A stretch of DNA of 64,000 bases from Stutzerimonas stutzeri (GCF_000590475.1 NZ_CP007441.1:1300091-1364090), one strand, 5' to 3'; counted from the first letter of the stretch, positions 48,949 through 62,488 are shown. Notes: generated by a model from the sequence alone, not told the origin. Translations and numbers: made by a program.

Positions 48949-50135
48949 ACGGGCCCTTGCAGATCACTGTCCTTGGTGCAACCGGTTCGATTGGCCTGAG
49001 CACGCTGGATGTCATCGCTCGTCATCCCGGGCGCTACCAGGCCTTTGCCCTCACGGCGTTCAGTCGTATCGCCGAGTTGCGCAGTTTGTGCCGTATACAC
49101 CGACCACGATATGCCGTAGTTGATGGTAGCGATAAGGCTCGGGCACTACAGGCCCAGCTCGAATCCGATGGGATCAAGACTCGTGTGCTGGTAGGCGAGG
49201 GTGGGCTGAGCGAGGTCGCGGCACATCCCGAAGTGGATGTGGTAATGGCGGCGATTGTCGGTGCTGCGGGCTTACGTCCCACGCTGGCGGCGGTCCAGGC
49301 CGACAAGCGGGTGTTGTTGGCGAACAAGGAGGCGCTGGTCATGTCCGGCGCACTGTTCATGCAGGCGTTGCGCGACAGCGAGGCGGTGTTGCTACCCATC
49401 GACAGTGAGCACAACGCCATATTTCAATGCCTGCCGGGCAACTATTCGCAAGGGCTCGGCAGCGTCGGGGTGAGGCGGATTTTGCTTACCGCATCCGGCG
49501 GGCCGTTCCGTCAGTTGCCGCTGGAGCAGCTGTCCGCGGTTTCCGCGGATCAGGCATGCGCGCACCCGAACTGGTCCATGGGACGCAAAATCTCCGTGGA
49601 TTCGGCCAGCATGATGAACAAGGGGCTCGAGCTAATTGAGGCGTGCTGGCTGTTCAATGCACGTCCCGATCAGGTCGAGGTGGTCATTCATCCGCAAAGC
49701 GTTATTCACTCGATGGTCGACTACGTAGATGGCTCGGTGCTGGCGCAGCTGGGTAACCCGGATATGCGCACTCCGATCGCTCATGCGCTGGCTTGGCCGG
49801 AGCGAATCGATTCCGGCGTATCGGCACTGGATCTGCTGCAGACTGGCCGTCTGGATTTTGAAGCGCCCGACCAGCAAAGGTTTCCCTGTCTGCGTATTGC
49901 CCGGCAGGCAGCTCAGGACGGCGGGACAGCGCCGGCAATGCTCAACGCTGCGAACGAGGTGGCGGTGGACGCGTTTCTCAACGGTCGCATTCGCTTCACA
50001 GAGATCGCGAGTATTATCGAGGACGTTCTCGATCTGGAAGCATCGAGTCCGGCTCGCTGCCTGGCGGATGTGCTTGCTGCCGATGCGCGGGCTCGCACAT
50101 TGGCTTCGCATTGGTTGCATAGTCGCAGTCGATAA
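48945..50135 (+). CDS. dxr: 1-deoxy-D-xylulose 5-phosphate reductoisomerase
   Basis: 396 residues from the GTG at 48945, the usual pseudomonad length. An adjacent GTG at 48942 and an ATG at 48921 are alternatives lacking conservation. NADPH motif TVLGATGSIGLSTLDV is near 7-22. Active-site segments are ANKEALVMSG near 125-134, LPIDSEHNAIFQCL near 147-160, ASGGPFR near 181-187 and SMGRKISVDSASMMNKGLEL near 210-229. It commits carbon to the MEP isoprenoid pathway that feeds UppS, encoded just upstream. Confidence 0.96.
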   Translation: MNGPLQITVLGATGSIGLSTLDVIARHPGRYQAFALTAFSRIAELRSLCRIHRPRYAVVDGSDKARALQAQLESDGIKTRVLVGEGGLSEVAAHPEVDVVMAAIVGAAGLRPTLAAVQADKRVLLANKEALVMSGALFMQALRDSEAVLLPIDSEHNAIFQCLPGNYSQGLGSVGVRRILLTASGGPFRQLPLEQLSAVSADQACAHPNWSMGRKISVDSASMMNKGLELIEACWLFNARPDQVEVVIHPQSVIHSMVDYVDGSVLAQLGNPDMRTPIAHALAWPERIDSGVSALDLLQTGRLDFEAPDQQRFPCLRIARQAAQDGGTAPAMLNAANEVAVDAFLNGRIRFTEIASIIEDVLDLEASSPARCLADVLAADARARTLASHWLHSRSR

Positions 50136-50198
50136 GCGGTTGATAGCTTTCGCCGAAATCGGCGGCCGCTGAACAAGCCTTTCGAGGCAGAGGAAAAT

Positions 50199-51548
50199 AT
50201 GGGCGCGCTGTACATGATCGTTGGCACCTTGGTGGCGCTGGGTGTGTTGGTAACCTTTCACGAGTACGGACATTTTTGGGTCGCGCGTCGTTGCGGCGTT
50301 AAAGTTCTGCGATTCTCGGTAGGCTTCGGCCGCCCGCTGTTGCGCTGGCATGACCGTCAGGGCACCGAGTTCGTCCTGGCGGCGATCCCGCTGGGTGGCT
50401 ACGTGAAGATGCTAGATGAGCGAGAGGCCGACGTCCCGCCAGCGCTGTTGGATCAGGCTTTCAACCGCAAGACAGTGAAACAGCGCTTCGCCATTGTGTC
50501 GGCCGGACCCTTGGCCAACTTTCTGCTTGCCATAGTGTTTTTCTGGGCGCTGGCGATGCTCGGCACCGAGCAGATTCGTCCTGTCGTTGGCGCCGTCGTA
50601 GCGGACAGTCTCGCCGAGCGTGCCGGGCTCATGGCCGGGCAGGAAATCGTTGGGATCAATGGCAAACCGACCTCTGGCTGGGCGGAGGTCAATCTCCAAT
50701 TGATCAGGCGGCTTGGCGAAAGCGGCTCGCTCGAGATTCTGGTGCGTACCGACGGTGATCAGACGCAGCGGTTGCAGTTGGAACTTAACGATTGGCTCAA
50801 AGGCGTCGAGGAGCCTGATCCGATCGGTTCGCTGGGCATCCGGCCCTGGCGACCGGAGATCGCCCCGGTGGTTGCACAGCTGGACCCTGACGGTCCTGCT
50901 CAGGTTGCGGGCGTGCGTCTTGGTGATCGTTTGATCAGCCTTGACGGCGAGCCGTTGAACGAGTGGCAGCAAGTCGTCGATCGTGTCCGGCCCTTGGCTG
51001 GTCGGTCTGTGCAATTGGAGGTCGAGCGTGATGGACAGCTGATCGAGCTGCCCCTGACGCTGGCTGAACGCGGCGAAGGCGATAGCCGTCGGGGCTATCT
51101 GGGGGCAGGAGTTTCAGCTGGCGAATGGCCTGCAGATATGCTTCGAAACGTCAGCTATGGACCAGTCGAGGCGGTGGGTGAAGGGCTCCGCCGTACCTGG
51201 ACGATGAGCGTCCTAACGCTCGATTCGCTGAGGAAAATGGTCTTCGGGGAGCTCTCGGTAAAAAACTTGAGCGGTCCGATAACCATTGCTAAAGTGGCGG
51301 GCGCTTCTGCACAGTCCGGCGTGGGCGACTTTCTCAATTTCCTCGCCTATCTGAGCATTAGCCTTGGAGTACTCAATCTATTGCCTATCCCGGTCCTGGA
51401 TGGGGGGCATCTGCTCTTCTATCTGGTCGAGTGGGTCCGTGGACGTCCTTTGTCGGACAGAGTCCAGGGCTGGGGAGTACAGATCGGTATCAGCCTGGTA
51501 GTTGGGGTGATGCTGCTTGCGTTGGTCAACGACCTTGGCCGCCTTTAA
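50199..51548 (+). CDS. rseP: Site-2 intramembrane metalloprotease RseP
   Basis: 449 residues. Zinc motif HEYGH is near 22-26 in the first helix and the third ligand is in NLLPIPVLDGGHLLFY near 392-407. Two PDZ domains lie between (about 110-190 and 205-290). It performs the second cut of the anti-sigma factor (MucA/RseA type) in envelope stress signalling and clears signal peptides. Lies 63 bases after dxr and 69 before bamA. Confidence 0.96.
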   Translation: MGALYMIVGTLVALGVLVTFHEYGHFWVARRCGVKVLRFSVGFGRPLLRWHDRQGTEFVLAAIPLGGYVKMLDEREADVPPALLDQAFNRKTVKQRFAIVSAGPLANFLLAIVFFWALAMLGTEQIRPVVGAVVADSLAERAGLMAGQEIVGINGKPTSGWAEVNLQLIRRLGESGSLEILVRTDGDQTQRLQLELNDWLKGVEEPDPIGSLGIRPWRPEIAPVVAQLDPDGPAQVAGVRLGDRLISLDGEPLNEWQQVVDRVRPLAGRSVQLEVERDGQLIELPLTLAERGEGDSRRGYLGAGVSAGEWPADMLRNVSYGPVEAVGEGLRRTWTMSVLTLDSLRKMVFGELSVKNLSGPITIAKVAGASAQSGVGDFLNFLAYLSISLGVLNLLPIPVLDGGHLLFYLVEWVRGRPLSDRVQGWGVQIGISLVVGVMLLALVNDLGRL

Positions 51549-51617
51549 CCGCCATATACCTTGATGTCGCCGCGCTAAGCGCAGGTTCAATTATCAGGTT
51601 TGAAAAGAAAGGACTTC

Positions 51618-53969
51618 ATGAAACGTCTGCTGCTACCTGCGGTAATTTCCGCACTGATGATTGCCGAAGTTCACGCCGAGTCCTTCACCATCTCCGATAT
51701 ACGTGTCAATGGCCTGCAGCGTGTCTCCGCGGGCAGTGTCTTTGGCGCCTTGCCGTTGAACGTCGGGCAGGCTGCCGATGACAGTCGTCTGGTAGACGCA
51801 ACCCGTGCGCTCTTTCGCACCGGCTTTTTCGAGGACATCCAGCTCGGGCGTGAAGGCGATGTGCTGGTAATCAATGTGGTCGAACGTCCATCGATTTCTG
51901 GCATCGAGATCGATGGCAACAAGGCGATCAAGTCCGAAGATCTCCTTTCCGGTTTACAGCAGTCGGGCCTGGCCGAGGGCGAGATCTTCCAGCGTGCCAC
52001 GCTCGAAGGCGTGCGCAACGAATTGCAGCGCCAGTACGTCGCGCAAGGCCGTTACTCGGCCACCATCGAGACCGAAGTGGTCCCACAGCCACGTAACCGC
52101 GTTGCGCTGAAGATCAATATCAATGAAGGTTCGGTTGCTGCGATCAAGCACATCAATGTCGTCGGCAACTCGGTTTTTCCAGACGAAGATCTCACCGATC
52201 TATTCGAACTGAAGACCAGTAACTGGCTGTCGTTCTTCCGTAACGACGACAAATACGCTCGGGAAAAGCTGTCTGGTGATCTTGAGCGCCTGCGTTCCTA
52301 TTACTTGGATCGCGGCTACATCAACATGGATATCACCTCCACTCAGGTCTCCATCACGCCGGATAAAAAAGACGTCTACATCACGGTCAATATTGCCGAA
52401 GGCGATCGTTACACCGTCAGCGACGTCAAGCTGAGCGGCGACCTGAAAGTGCCGCAGGAAGAGCTGCAATCGCTGCTGTTGGCTAAGCAAGGTCAGGTTT
52501 TTTCGCGCAAGGTCATGACCACCACTTCAGAGCTGATCACAAGGCGTCTGGGTAACGAGGGATACACTTTCGCTAACGTCAACGGCGTGCCGGAAACCAA
52601 CGACGAAGACAACACTGTCGCGATCACCTTTGTGGTCGATCCGGGCAAGCGAGCCTATGTCAATCGCATCAACTTCCGCGGGAACACTAAGACAGAAGAC
52701 GAAGTGTTGCGTCGCGAGATGCGCCAGATGGAGGGAGGCTGGGCATCGACCTACCTGATCGACCAATCCAAGACGCGTCTCGAGCGCCTGGGCTTCTTCA
52801 AGGAAGTGAACGTCGAGACCCCGCAGGTGCCCGGCACCGATGATCAGATCGATGTAAATTACAGTGTCGAAGAGCAGCCCTCTGGTTCGATCATGGCGAG
52901 CATCGGTTTCGCCCAGAATGCCGGCCTGATTCTTGGTGGTTCGATCAGTCAGAACAACTTCCTGGGTACGGGTAACCGCGTCAGCCTGGGTCTGACTCGC
53001 AGCGAGTACCAGTCGCGCTACAACTTTGGCTTCGTCGATCCCTACTGGACCGAAGATGGCGTCAGCCTTGGCTACAACGCGTTCTATCGCACCACTGATT
53101 ACGACGAGTTGGATTACGACGTGTCCAGCTACTCGGTCGACAGCCTGGGTGGTGGCGTAAACATTGGCTACCCGATCAGCGAGACGTCACGGCTATCTTT
53201 TGGTCTGTCCGCGCAGCAGGACACCATCGATAGTGGTCTCTATACGGTCGATGAGATCTTCAATTTCATCGAAGAGGAAGGAGACAGCTATCTTAACTTC
53301 AAAGCCTCTGTGGGTTGGTCTGAATCCACGCTTAACCGAGGCGTTCTGGCAACACGGGGTCATTCGCAAAGTCTTTCGCTAGAAACCACAATTCCTGGCA
53401 GTGATCTGTCGTTTTACAAGCTCGATTACAATGCTCAGCTATTCGTACCTTTGACTCAGACTTATACGATGCGGCTTCATACTCAGCTGGGTTACGGCGA
53501 TGCTTACGGGTCGACCTCGCGTCTGCCATTTTATGAGCACTACTATGCTGGGGGGTTCAACTCGGTGCGGGGCTTCGAGGACAGCAGTCTTGGGCCGCGT
53601 AGTACGCCGAGCGATGGCAGCAATCCGGGAACGGTGGTAGATCCGGACCAGGATCCACTGCCATATGGTGGTAACGTGTTGATCCAGGGTGGTATGGAAG
53701 TGTTATTCCCGATGCCGTTCGTCAAGGATCAGCGCTCGTTGCGTACTTCCGTATTCTGGGACGTGGGCAACGTATACGACACCAATTGCCCGTCGGGATC
53801 GGATAATTGCAGCGATATCGACCTTGGCAACGTGGCCAGCTCGGTCGGTGTCGGTCTGACGTGGATCACGGCAATGGGTCCGTTGAGTTTCAGCCTGGCT
53901 ATGCCGGTCATGAAGCCAGACGATGCCGATACCCAAGTATTCCAGTTCTCACTGGGTCAAACCTTTTAA
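51618..53969 (+). CDS. bamA: Outer-membrane protein assembly factor BamA
   Basis: 783 residues from the ATG at 51618 (AAGGA upstream; a TTG six codons earlier is unlikely). The signal peptide is cleaved after about residue 20 (IAEVHA). Five POTRA domains span about 21-420. A C-terminal 16-strand barrel carries the loop 6 motif VRGF near 644-647 and ends in Phe (FSLGQTF). It folds and inserts beta-barrel proteins with BamB-E. The neighbouring skp and lpx genes supply chaperone and lipid A. Confidence 0.97.
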   Translation: MKRLLLPAVISALMIAEVHAESFTISDIRVNGLQRVSAGSVFGALPLNVGQAADDSRLVDATRALFRTGFFEDIQLGREGDVLVINVVERPSISGIEIDGNKAIKSEDLLSGLQQSGLAEGEIFQRATLEGVRNELQRQYVAQGRYSATIETEVVPQPRNRVALKININEGSVAAIKHINVVGNSVFPDEDLTDLFELKTSNWLSFFRNDDKYAREKLSGDLERLRSYYLDRGYINMDITSTQVSITPDKKDVYITVNIAEGDRYTVSDVKLSGDLKVPQEELQSLLLAKQGQVFSRKVMTTTSELITRRLGNEGYTFANVNGVPETNDEDNTVAITFVVDPGKRAYVNRINFRGNTKTEDEVLRREMRQMEGGWASTYLIDQSKTRLERLGFFKEVNVETPQVPGTDDQIDVNYSVEEQPSGSIMASIGFAQNAGLILGGSISQNNFLGTGNRVSLGLTRSEYQSRYNFGFVDPYWTEDGVSLGYNAFYRTTDYDELDYDVSSYSVDSLGGGVNIGYPISETSRLSFGLSAQQDTIDSGLYTVDEIFNFIEEEGDSYLNFKASVGWSESTLNRGVLATRGHSQSLSLETTIPGSDLSFYKLDYNAQLFVPLTQTYTMRLHTQLGYGDAYGSTSRLPFYEHYYAGGFNSVRGFEDSSLGPRSTPSDGSNPGTVVDPDQDPLPYGGNVLIQGGMEVLFPMPFVKDQRSLRTSVFWDVGNVYDTNCPSGSDNCSDIDLGNVASSVGVGLTWITAMGPLSFSLAMPVMKPDDADTQVFQFSLGQTF

Positions 53970-53973
53970 TGAT

Positions 53974-53992
53974 CTGGGGCACATTGCCCCAG
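53974..53992 (+). terminator. Hairpin between bamA and ompH
   Basis: CTGGGGC (53974-53980) pairs perfectly with GCCCCAG (53986-53992), loop ACATT, five bases after the bamA stop and 27 before ompH. No T tract; could be an attenuator or an mRNA processing/stability element. Confidence 0.5.
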
Positions 53993-54019
53993 CGCTATCT
54001 TTCAAGAGTGGTAATTATC

Positions 54020-54523
54020 GTGCGTAAGCTGACCAAACTGCTTTTCGTTGCTGCCGTAATGGTTGCGACGCCTGCATTCGCTGAAATGAAAATTGCAGTG
54101 ATGAACTATCAGATGGCTTTGCTCGAGTCCGATGCTGCAAAGCGTTACTCAGTCGATGCGGAAAAGAAGTTCGGCCCGCAGTTGGAAAAGCTGAAAGGGC
54201 TGGAGAGCGATGCCAAACGCATTCAGGACCGTCTGGGCAAGGACGGCGACAAGATGCAACAGGCCGAGCGCGAGCGCCTGGAACTGGAATTCAAGCAGAA
54301 GGCCCGTGACTTTCAGTTTCTCTCCAAAGAGCTCAATGAATCCAAAGCCGCGGCTGATCGGGACATGTTGAAGCAGCTGAAGCCAAAGTTGGACAAGGCT
54401 GTTGAAGAGGTCATCAAGAAAGGCGACTACGATCTGGTTCTCGAGCGCGGCGCGGTAGTTGATGTAAAAACACAATATGACATCACGCGCCAAGTCATTG
54501 AGCGCATGAACCAGCTGCGCTAA
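54020..54523 (+). CDS. ompH: Periplasmic chaperone Skp/OmpH
   Basis: 167 residues from the GTG at 54020. The frame is open far upstream, inside bamA, but the signal peptide begins at MRKLTKLLFVAAVMVATPAF with cleavage after AFA. The mature part is a Lys/Glu-rich coiled coil (about 45-120) flanked by short strands, as in the jellyfish-shaped Skp trimer. It carries unfolded outer-membrane proteins to BamA. Its stop overlaps the lpxD start by one base. Confidence 0.93.
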   Translation: MRKLTKLLFVAAVMVATPAFAEMKIAVMNYQMALLESDAAKRYSVDAEKKFGPQLEKLKGLESDAKRIQDRLGKDGDKMQQAERERLELEFKQKARDFQFLSKELNESKAAADRDMLKQLKPKLDKAVEEVIKKGDYDLVLERGAVVDVKTQYDITRQVIERMNQLR

Positions 54524-55581
54524 TGAGCGGCATTTTCTATACGCTTGGCGATCTCGCTAAGCGGTTGGGGGCTGAGCTGCTCGGCGACTCTTCGCAACGA
54601 GTATCAGGGCTGGCTACTTTGCAGGATGCCGGCCCTGAGCAGTTGAGCTTTTTGGCCAATACGCAGTATAGAAAATATCTCGCGACGACCCGAGCGGGTG
54701 CAGTGCTGCTTACAGCCAGGGACGCTGAAGGCTATACGGGGGCGGCGCTCATCGTCGTTAACCCTTATCTCGCTTATGCGCGCCTTTCGCATTTGTTCGA
54801 AATCCGGCTGCAAGCGCCGGTCGGCATTCATCCCAGCGCAATCATTGATCCCAGTGCTGAAATTGATCCGACTGCGCGCATTGCTGCGCAGGTGGTGATC
54901 GAAGCTGATGCCTGGATTGGGCCGAACGTTGAAATCGGGCCGCAATCGGTGGTTGGCGCGCGCAGTCGTATCGGCGCCGGTGGTCGGCTGGCGGCACGGG
55001 TGACCCTGTGCCATGACGTGATTATCGGTGAACGGGTGGTCATCCAGCCTGGTGCCGTGATTGGCGGTGAAGGCTTCGGTTTTGCCAACGAGCAGGGTAG
55101 CTGGGAGAAAATCGCTCAACTCGGCGGCGTGCATATCGGCGACGATGTCGAGATTGGTGCTAATACCACCATCGACCGTGGCGCTATATCGAACACTGTG
55201 ATCGGCAACGGCGTGAAGCTGGATAATCAGATCATGATCGCGCACAACGTCCAGATCGGTGATAACACGGCCATGGCCGGCTGTTCGGGGATTTCCGGCA
55301 GTACGAAAATCGGTCGTAACTGCATGATTGCCGGCGGTGCCGGCCTCGTTGGGCATATCGAGGTCTGCGATAACGTCTTCATTACCGGCATGACGATGGT
55401 CACTCGGTCGATTACCGAGCCGGGAAGCTATTCGTCAGGGACGGCCATGCAGACGGCAGCGGAGTGGCGTAAGAGCGCCGCTCGGATTCGTCATCTCGAC
55501 GACATGGCTCGCCGACTGCAACAAGTGGAAAAACGCCTGGCTTCCGTGACCCCGCGCGGGGATACGTCTTCTGATGCCTGA
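54523..55581 (+). CDS. lpxD: UDP-3-O-acylglucosamine N-acyltransferase LpxD
   Basis: 352 residues. An N-terminal uridine-binding domain (about 1-100, containing LSFLANTQYRKYLATTRAGA) is followed by a left-handed beta-helix of hexapeptide repeats (about 105-305). The catalytic His lies in IMIAHNVQIGDNTAMAGCSG near 236-255, and a C-terminal helix binds acyl carrier protein. It adds the second acyl chain in lipid A synthesis. Confidence 0.96.
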   Translation: MSGIFYTLGDLAKRLGAELLGDSSQRVSGLATLQDAGPEQLSFLANTQYRKYLATTRAGAVLLTARDAEGYTGAALIVVNPYLAYARLSHLFEIRLQAPVGIHPSAIIDPSAEIDPTARIAAQVVIEADAWIGPNVEIGPQSVVGARSRIGAGGRLAARVTLCHDVIIGERVVIQPGAVIGGEGFGFANEQGSWEKIAQLGGVHIGDDVEIGANTTIDRGAISNTVIGNGVKLDNQIMIAHNVQIGDNTAMAGCSGISGSTKIGRNCMIAGGAGLVGHIEVCDNVFITGMTMVTRSITEPGSYSSGTAMQTAAEWRKSAARIRHLDDMARRLQQVEKRLASVTPRGDTSSDA

Positions 55582-55680
55582 CCCTGTCGTCTGAGTGCCC
55601 CTGCTAGAGGCCTTCGCCAGCGGGTTGCATGGCTGTGATGCCGTGCTGGCTCCCATAATCCTTACGGGCTTTTTCTTCAT

Positions 55681-56121
55681 ATGATGGATATCAACGAGAT
55701 TCGCGAATACCTTCCCCACCGTTACCCCTTTCTGCTGGTCGATCGGGTGGTGGAGCTGGACACGGATGCCAAGCGGGTTCGCGCCTACAAGAACGTCACC
55801 ATCAACGAACCGTTCTTCAACGGGCATTTCCCTCAGCACCCGATCATGCCGGGCGTGTTGATCATCGAGGCGATGGCGCAGGCCGCCGGGCTGCTCGGTT
55901 TCAAGATGATGGGGGTGAAGCCAGCCGACGGCACACTTTATTATTTCGTCGGTTCGGACAAGTTGCGTTTTCGCCAGCCCGTCGTACCGGGCGATCAGCT
56001 GACTCTCGAAGCAACCTTCATCAGTGCCAAACGTGGGATATGGAAGTTCGATTGCCGCGCCAGCGTTGATGGCAAACCCGTATGCTCTGCCGAAATCATT
56101 TGTGCGGAACAGAAAATATGA
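55681..56121 (+). CDS. fabZ: 3-hydroxyacyl-ACP dehydratase FabZ
   Basis: 146 residues of hotdog fold. LPHRYPFLLVDRVVELD is near 10-26, the catalytic His and Glu are in FNGHFPQHPIMPGVLIIEAM near 47-66, and FRQPVVPGDQL is near 97-107. It dehydrates 3-hydroxyacyl-ACPs, the same substrates LpxA and LpxD use, which explains its place between them. Start is one of two consecutive ATGs. Overlaps lpxA by ATGA. Confidence 0.96.
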   Translation: MMDINEIREYLPHRYPFLLVDRVVELDTDAKRVRAYKNVTINEPFFNGHFPQHPIMPGVLIIEAMAQAAGLLGFKMMGVKPADGTLYYFVGSDKLRFRQPVVPGDQLTLEATFISAKRGIWKFDCRASVDGKPVCSAEIICAEQKI

Positions 56122-56894
56122 GTTTGATCGACCCTCGCGCCATCGTCGATCCTGCGGCCCGGCTGGCGGATGACGTCCAGGTCGGACCCTGGTCGATCAT
56201 CGGCCCGGACGTCGAAATAGGCGAGGGGACGGTGATCGCGCCTCACGTGATCATCAAGGGACCGACCCGCATCGGGCGGCACAATCGGATTTTCCAGTTT
56301 TCCTCGGTGGGCGAAGATACGCCCGACCTCAAGTACAAGGGCGAACCGACCCGCCTGGTGATCGGCGATCACAACGTTATCCGTGAAGGGGTGACCATTC
56401 ACCGTGGGACGGTGCAGGATCGAAGCGAGACCACCATCGGCGACCACAACCTGATCATGGCCTACGCTCACATCGGGCATGACAGCGTGATCGCCAATCA
56501 CTGCATCCTGGTGAACAATACCGCGCTGGCGGGCCATGTACACGTTGGCGACTGGGCGATTCTGTCTGGCTATACCCTGGTCCATCAGTACTGCCACATT
56601 GGCGCATATAGCTTTTCGGGGATGGGCACTACGATCGGCAAGGACGTTCCGGCGTTCGTCACTGTATTTGGCAATCCAGCCGAGGCGCGCAGCATGAATT
56701 TCGAAGGCATGCGCCGTCGAGGTTTTAGCTCCGAGGCTATCCTGGCGCTGCGCAACGCCTACAAAATCGTCTATCGCAAGGGGCTGACGGTCGAAGCCGC
56801 GCTGGCTGCGCTCGCTGAAGATGCTCAGGGTTTTCCGGAAGTGGCGCTGTTCCGGGACTCGGTGCAATCCTCGAATCGCGGTATCACTCGCTGA
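56118..56894 (+). CDS. lpxA: UDP-N-acetylglucosamine acyltransferase LpxA
   Basis: 258 residues from the ATG at 56118, on the ATGA overlap with fabZ. The left-handed beta-helix of hexapeptide repeats covers about 1-190. The catalytic His is in AYAHIGHDSVIANHCILVNN near 117-136, followed by GYTLVHQYCHIG near 155-166 and a helical C-terminal domain. It carries out the first step of lipid A synthesis. Confidence 0.96.
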   Translation: MSLIDPRAIVDPAARLADDVQVGPWSIIGPDVEIGEGTVIAPHVIIKGPTRIGRHNRIFQFSSVGEDTPDLKYKGEPTRLVIGDHNVIREGVTIHRGTVQDRSETTIGDHNLIMAYAHIGHDSVIANHCILVNNTALAGHVHVGDWAILSGYTLVHQYCHIGAYSFSGMGTTIGKDVPAFVTVFGNPAEARSMNFEGMRRRGFSSEAILALRNAYKIVYRKGLTVEAALAALAEDAQGFPEVALFRDSVQSSNRGITR

Positions 56895-56895
56895 T

Positions 56896-58029
56896 ATGCC
56901 CAGGCCGCTGACAATCGCGCTGGTGGCCGGCGAAGCCTCCGGCGATATCCTGGGCTCCGGTCTGATGCAAGCGCTCAAGGCGCGGCATCCGGATGTTCAA
57001 TTCATCGGTATCGGTGGCCCTCGAATGGAGGCGCAGGGTCTGAAGTCCTATTTTCCTATGGAGCGCCTGGCAGTAATGGGGCTGGTGGAGGTGCTCGGTC
57101 GACTGCCTGAGTTACTGGCACGCCGCAAGCGATTGTTGAAAACCTTGCTCGACGTGCGCCCCGACGTTTTCATCGGTATCGACGCACCGGATTTCAATCT
57201 GGACCTGGCGCTCAAACTACGGCGCAACGGTATGAAAACCGTGCATTACGTCAGCCCTTCGGTCTGGGCTTGGCGGCAGAAGCGCGTGTTGAAGATTCGT
57301 GACGCCTGTGACCTGATGCTCACGCTGTTTCCGTTCGAAGCGAAGTTCTACGACGCCCACCAGGTAGCGGTTCGCTTCGTTGGCCATCCATTGGCCGACA
57401 CCATCGCTCTGGAGCCTGATCGCGCCGCGGCGCGTGCTGCGCTGGATCTTCCGCAGGAAGGATTGATCGTCGCTCTGATGCCCGGCAGCCGGGGCGGGGA
57501 GGTAGGCCGTCTCGGTGAGCTCTTCCTTAACGCGGCCGACCGGCTTCGTTCGATGCGTTCGGGCATTCGTTTCGTGGTGCCTTGTGCCAGCCCAGAGCGC
57601 CGCGTTCAGCTCGAACAGATGCTGGTTGGGCGAGATCTTCCGTTGACACTGCTCGATGGTCATTCCCATGAGGCGTTGGCCGCCTGCAACGCGGTGCTGA
57701 TCGCCTCCGGTACCGCGACGCTCGAAGCTTTGCTGTACAAGCGACCAATGGTCGTAGCCTATAGCGTTGCGCCATTGACGTTCCGTATCCTCAAACGCAT
57801 GGTGAAAAGTCCTTACGTGGCCTTGCCCAATCTACTTGCTCAACGCTTGCTGGTGCCGGAACTTTTGCAGGACGCGGCGACCCCGGAAGCGATGGCACAG
57901 CTATTGTCGCCTTTGCTGGACAACGGTGATGTACAGACCGAGGGCTTCGACGCCATTCATCGAACCCTGCGCTGTGACGCGTCGAGTCAGGCCGCTAGCG
58001 CGGTGCTCGAGTTGGTCGGGGCGAATTGA
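56896..58029 (+). CDS. lpxB: Lipid-A-disaccharide synthase LpxB
   Basis: 377 residues from the ATG at 56896, one base after the lpxA stop. GT19 family: VAGEASGDILGSGLMQALK near 10-28, GIDAPDFNLDLALKLR near 95-110, SPSVWAWRQKR near 122-132, and the donor site IASGTATLEALLYKRPMVVA near 271-290. It condenses lipid X with UDP-diacylglucosamine to the lipid A disaccharide. Overlaps rnhB by TGATG. Confidence 0.96.
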   Translation: MPRPLTIALVAGEASGDILGSGLMQALKARHPDVQFIGIGGPRMEAQGLKSYFPMERLAVMGLVEVLGRLPELLARRKRLLKTLLDVRPDVFIGIDAPDFNLDLALKLRRNGMKTVHYVSPSVWAWRQKRVLKIRDACDLMLTLFPFEAKFYDAHQVAVRFVGHPLADTIALEPDRAAARAALDLPQEGLIVALMPGSRGGEVGRLGELFLNAADRLRSMRSGIRFVVPCASPERRVQLEQMLVGRDLPLTLLDGHSHEALAACNAVLIASGTATLEALLYKRPMVVAYSVAPLTFRILKRMVKSPYVALPNLLAQRLLVPELLQDAATPEAMAQLLSPLLDNGDVQTEGFDAIHRTLRCDASSQAASAVLELVGAN

Positions 58030-58670
58030 TGCAGATGGGACTGGATTTCAACCTGGTCGAAGAGCTGGTCGCCGGCGTCGATGAAGTGGGCCGCGGCCCG
58101 CTTTGCGGTCCCGTCGTGACAGCAGCGGTTATTCTAAATCCGCGACGCCCCATCGAGGGGCTCAATGATTCGAAGAAGCTGACCGAAGCGCGACGTGAGG
58201 CACTGTTCGATGAAATCTGCGAAAAGGCGCTAGCGTGGTGCATCGCGCGCGCCGAGGTGCAGGAGATAGACCAGCTGAACATCCTCCACGCCACCATGCT
58301 GGCGATGCAGCGCGCGGTTGAAGGTCTGAGCGTGACGCCACGGTTGGCACTGATCGACGGCAATCGCTGCCCACAGCTTGCAGTGCCCAGCGCCTCGGTA
58401 ATACAGGGTGATGGGCAGGTGCCCGCAATCGCGGCTGCCTCGATCCTGGCCAAGGTCAGTCGTGATCGGGAAATGTGTGCGCTGGATCTGTGCTATCCCG
58501 GCTATGGCCTCGCCGCGCATAAAGGCTATCCGACCCCGAACCACCTGGAAGCGCTGCAGCGGCTTGGTCCAACGATAATTCATCGTCGTTCGTTTGCGCC
58601 TGTACGCATTCTGCTAGAGCAGGCCACTCTGGCCGAGCCCGTCAGCGTCACGGTCGCTTTGCCGGTCTGA
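58029..58670 (+). CDS. rnhB: Ribonuclease HII
   Basis: 213 residues from the ATG at 58029; a TTG three bases earlier and an ATG six bases later are alternatives. Active-site acids are in VAGVDEVGRGPLCGPVVTAA near 15-34 (Asp, Glu) and LIDGN near 107-111 (Asp), with the C-terminal KGYPTPNHLEAL near 166-177. It removes single ribonucleotides and RNA-DNA hybrids. Followed by a 108-base gap before dnaE. Confidence 0.96.
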   Translation: MQMGLDFNLVEELVAGVDEVGRGPLCGPVVTAAVILNPRRPIEGLNDSKKLTEARREALFDEICEKALAWCIARAEVQEIDQLNILHATMLAMQRAVEGLSVTPRLALIDGNRCPQLAVPSASVIQGDGQVPAIAAASILAKVSRDREMCALDLCYPGYGLAAHKGYPTPNHLEALQRLGPTIIHRRSFAPVRILLEQATLAEPVSVTVALPV

Positions 58671-58778
58671 AACCGCCGTCGCGACCTCTGACGAAGCAAT
58701 CCATCACCAGCCGCCTTAATCAAGCAGGCTTTCCGGTACAATTCCCGGCTTGTCGTTTCGCCAGTCCAAGGTTCGTTC

Positions 58779-62300
<3,522 letters not shown>

Positions 62301-62488
62301 CGGGACGTAGCGGATCTGCGCGCCAATTCTGGTGCGCGACCCGAATGATGTCCCTAACCGGCTCGATCCTGGATCGGGTCATGATTGCGAACATTTTGTT
62401 CGACCTGAATGCGTCCGTCCCGTAAGGTAGGGCGCAAAAAACGGAACAGCCTCCCGGCCGCCTGGCCGTCGACGCATGACGGATGCCT

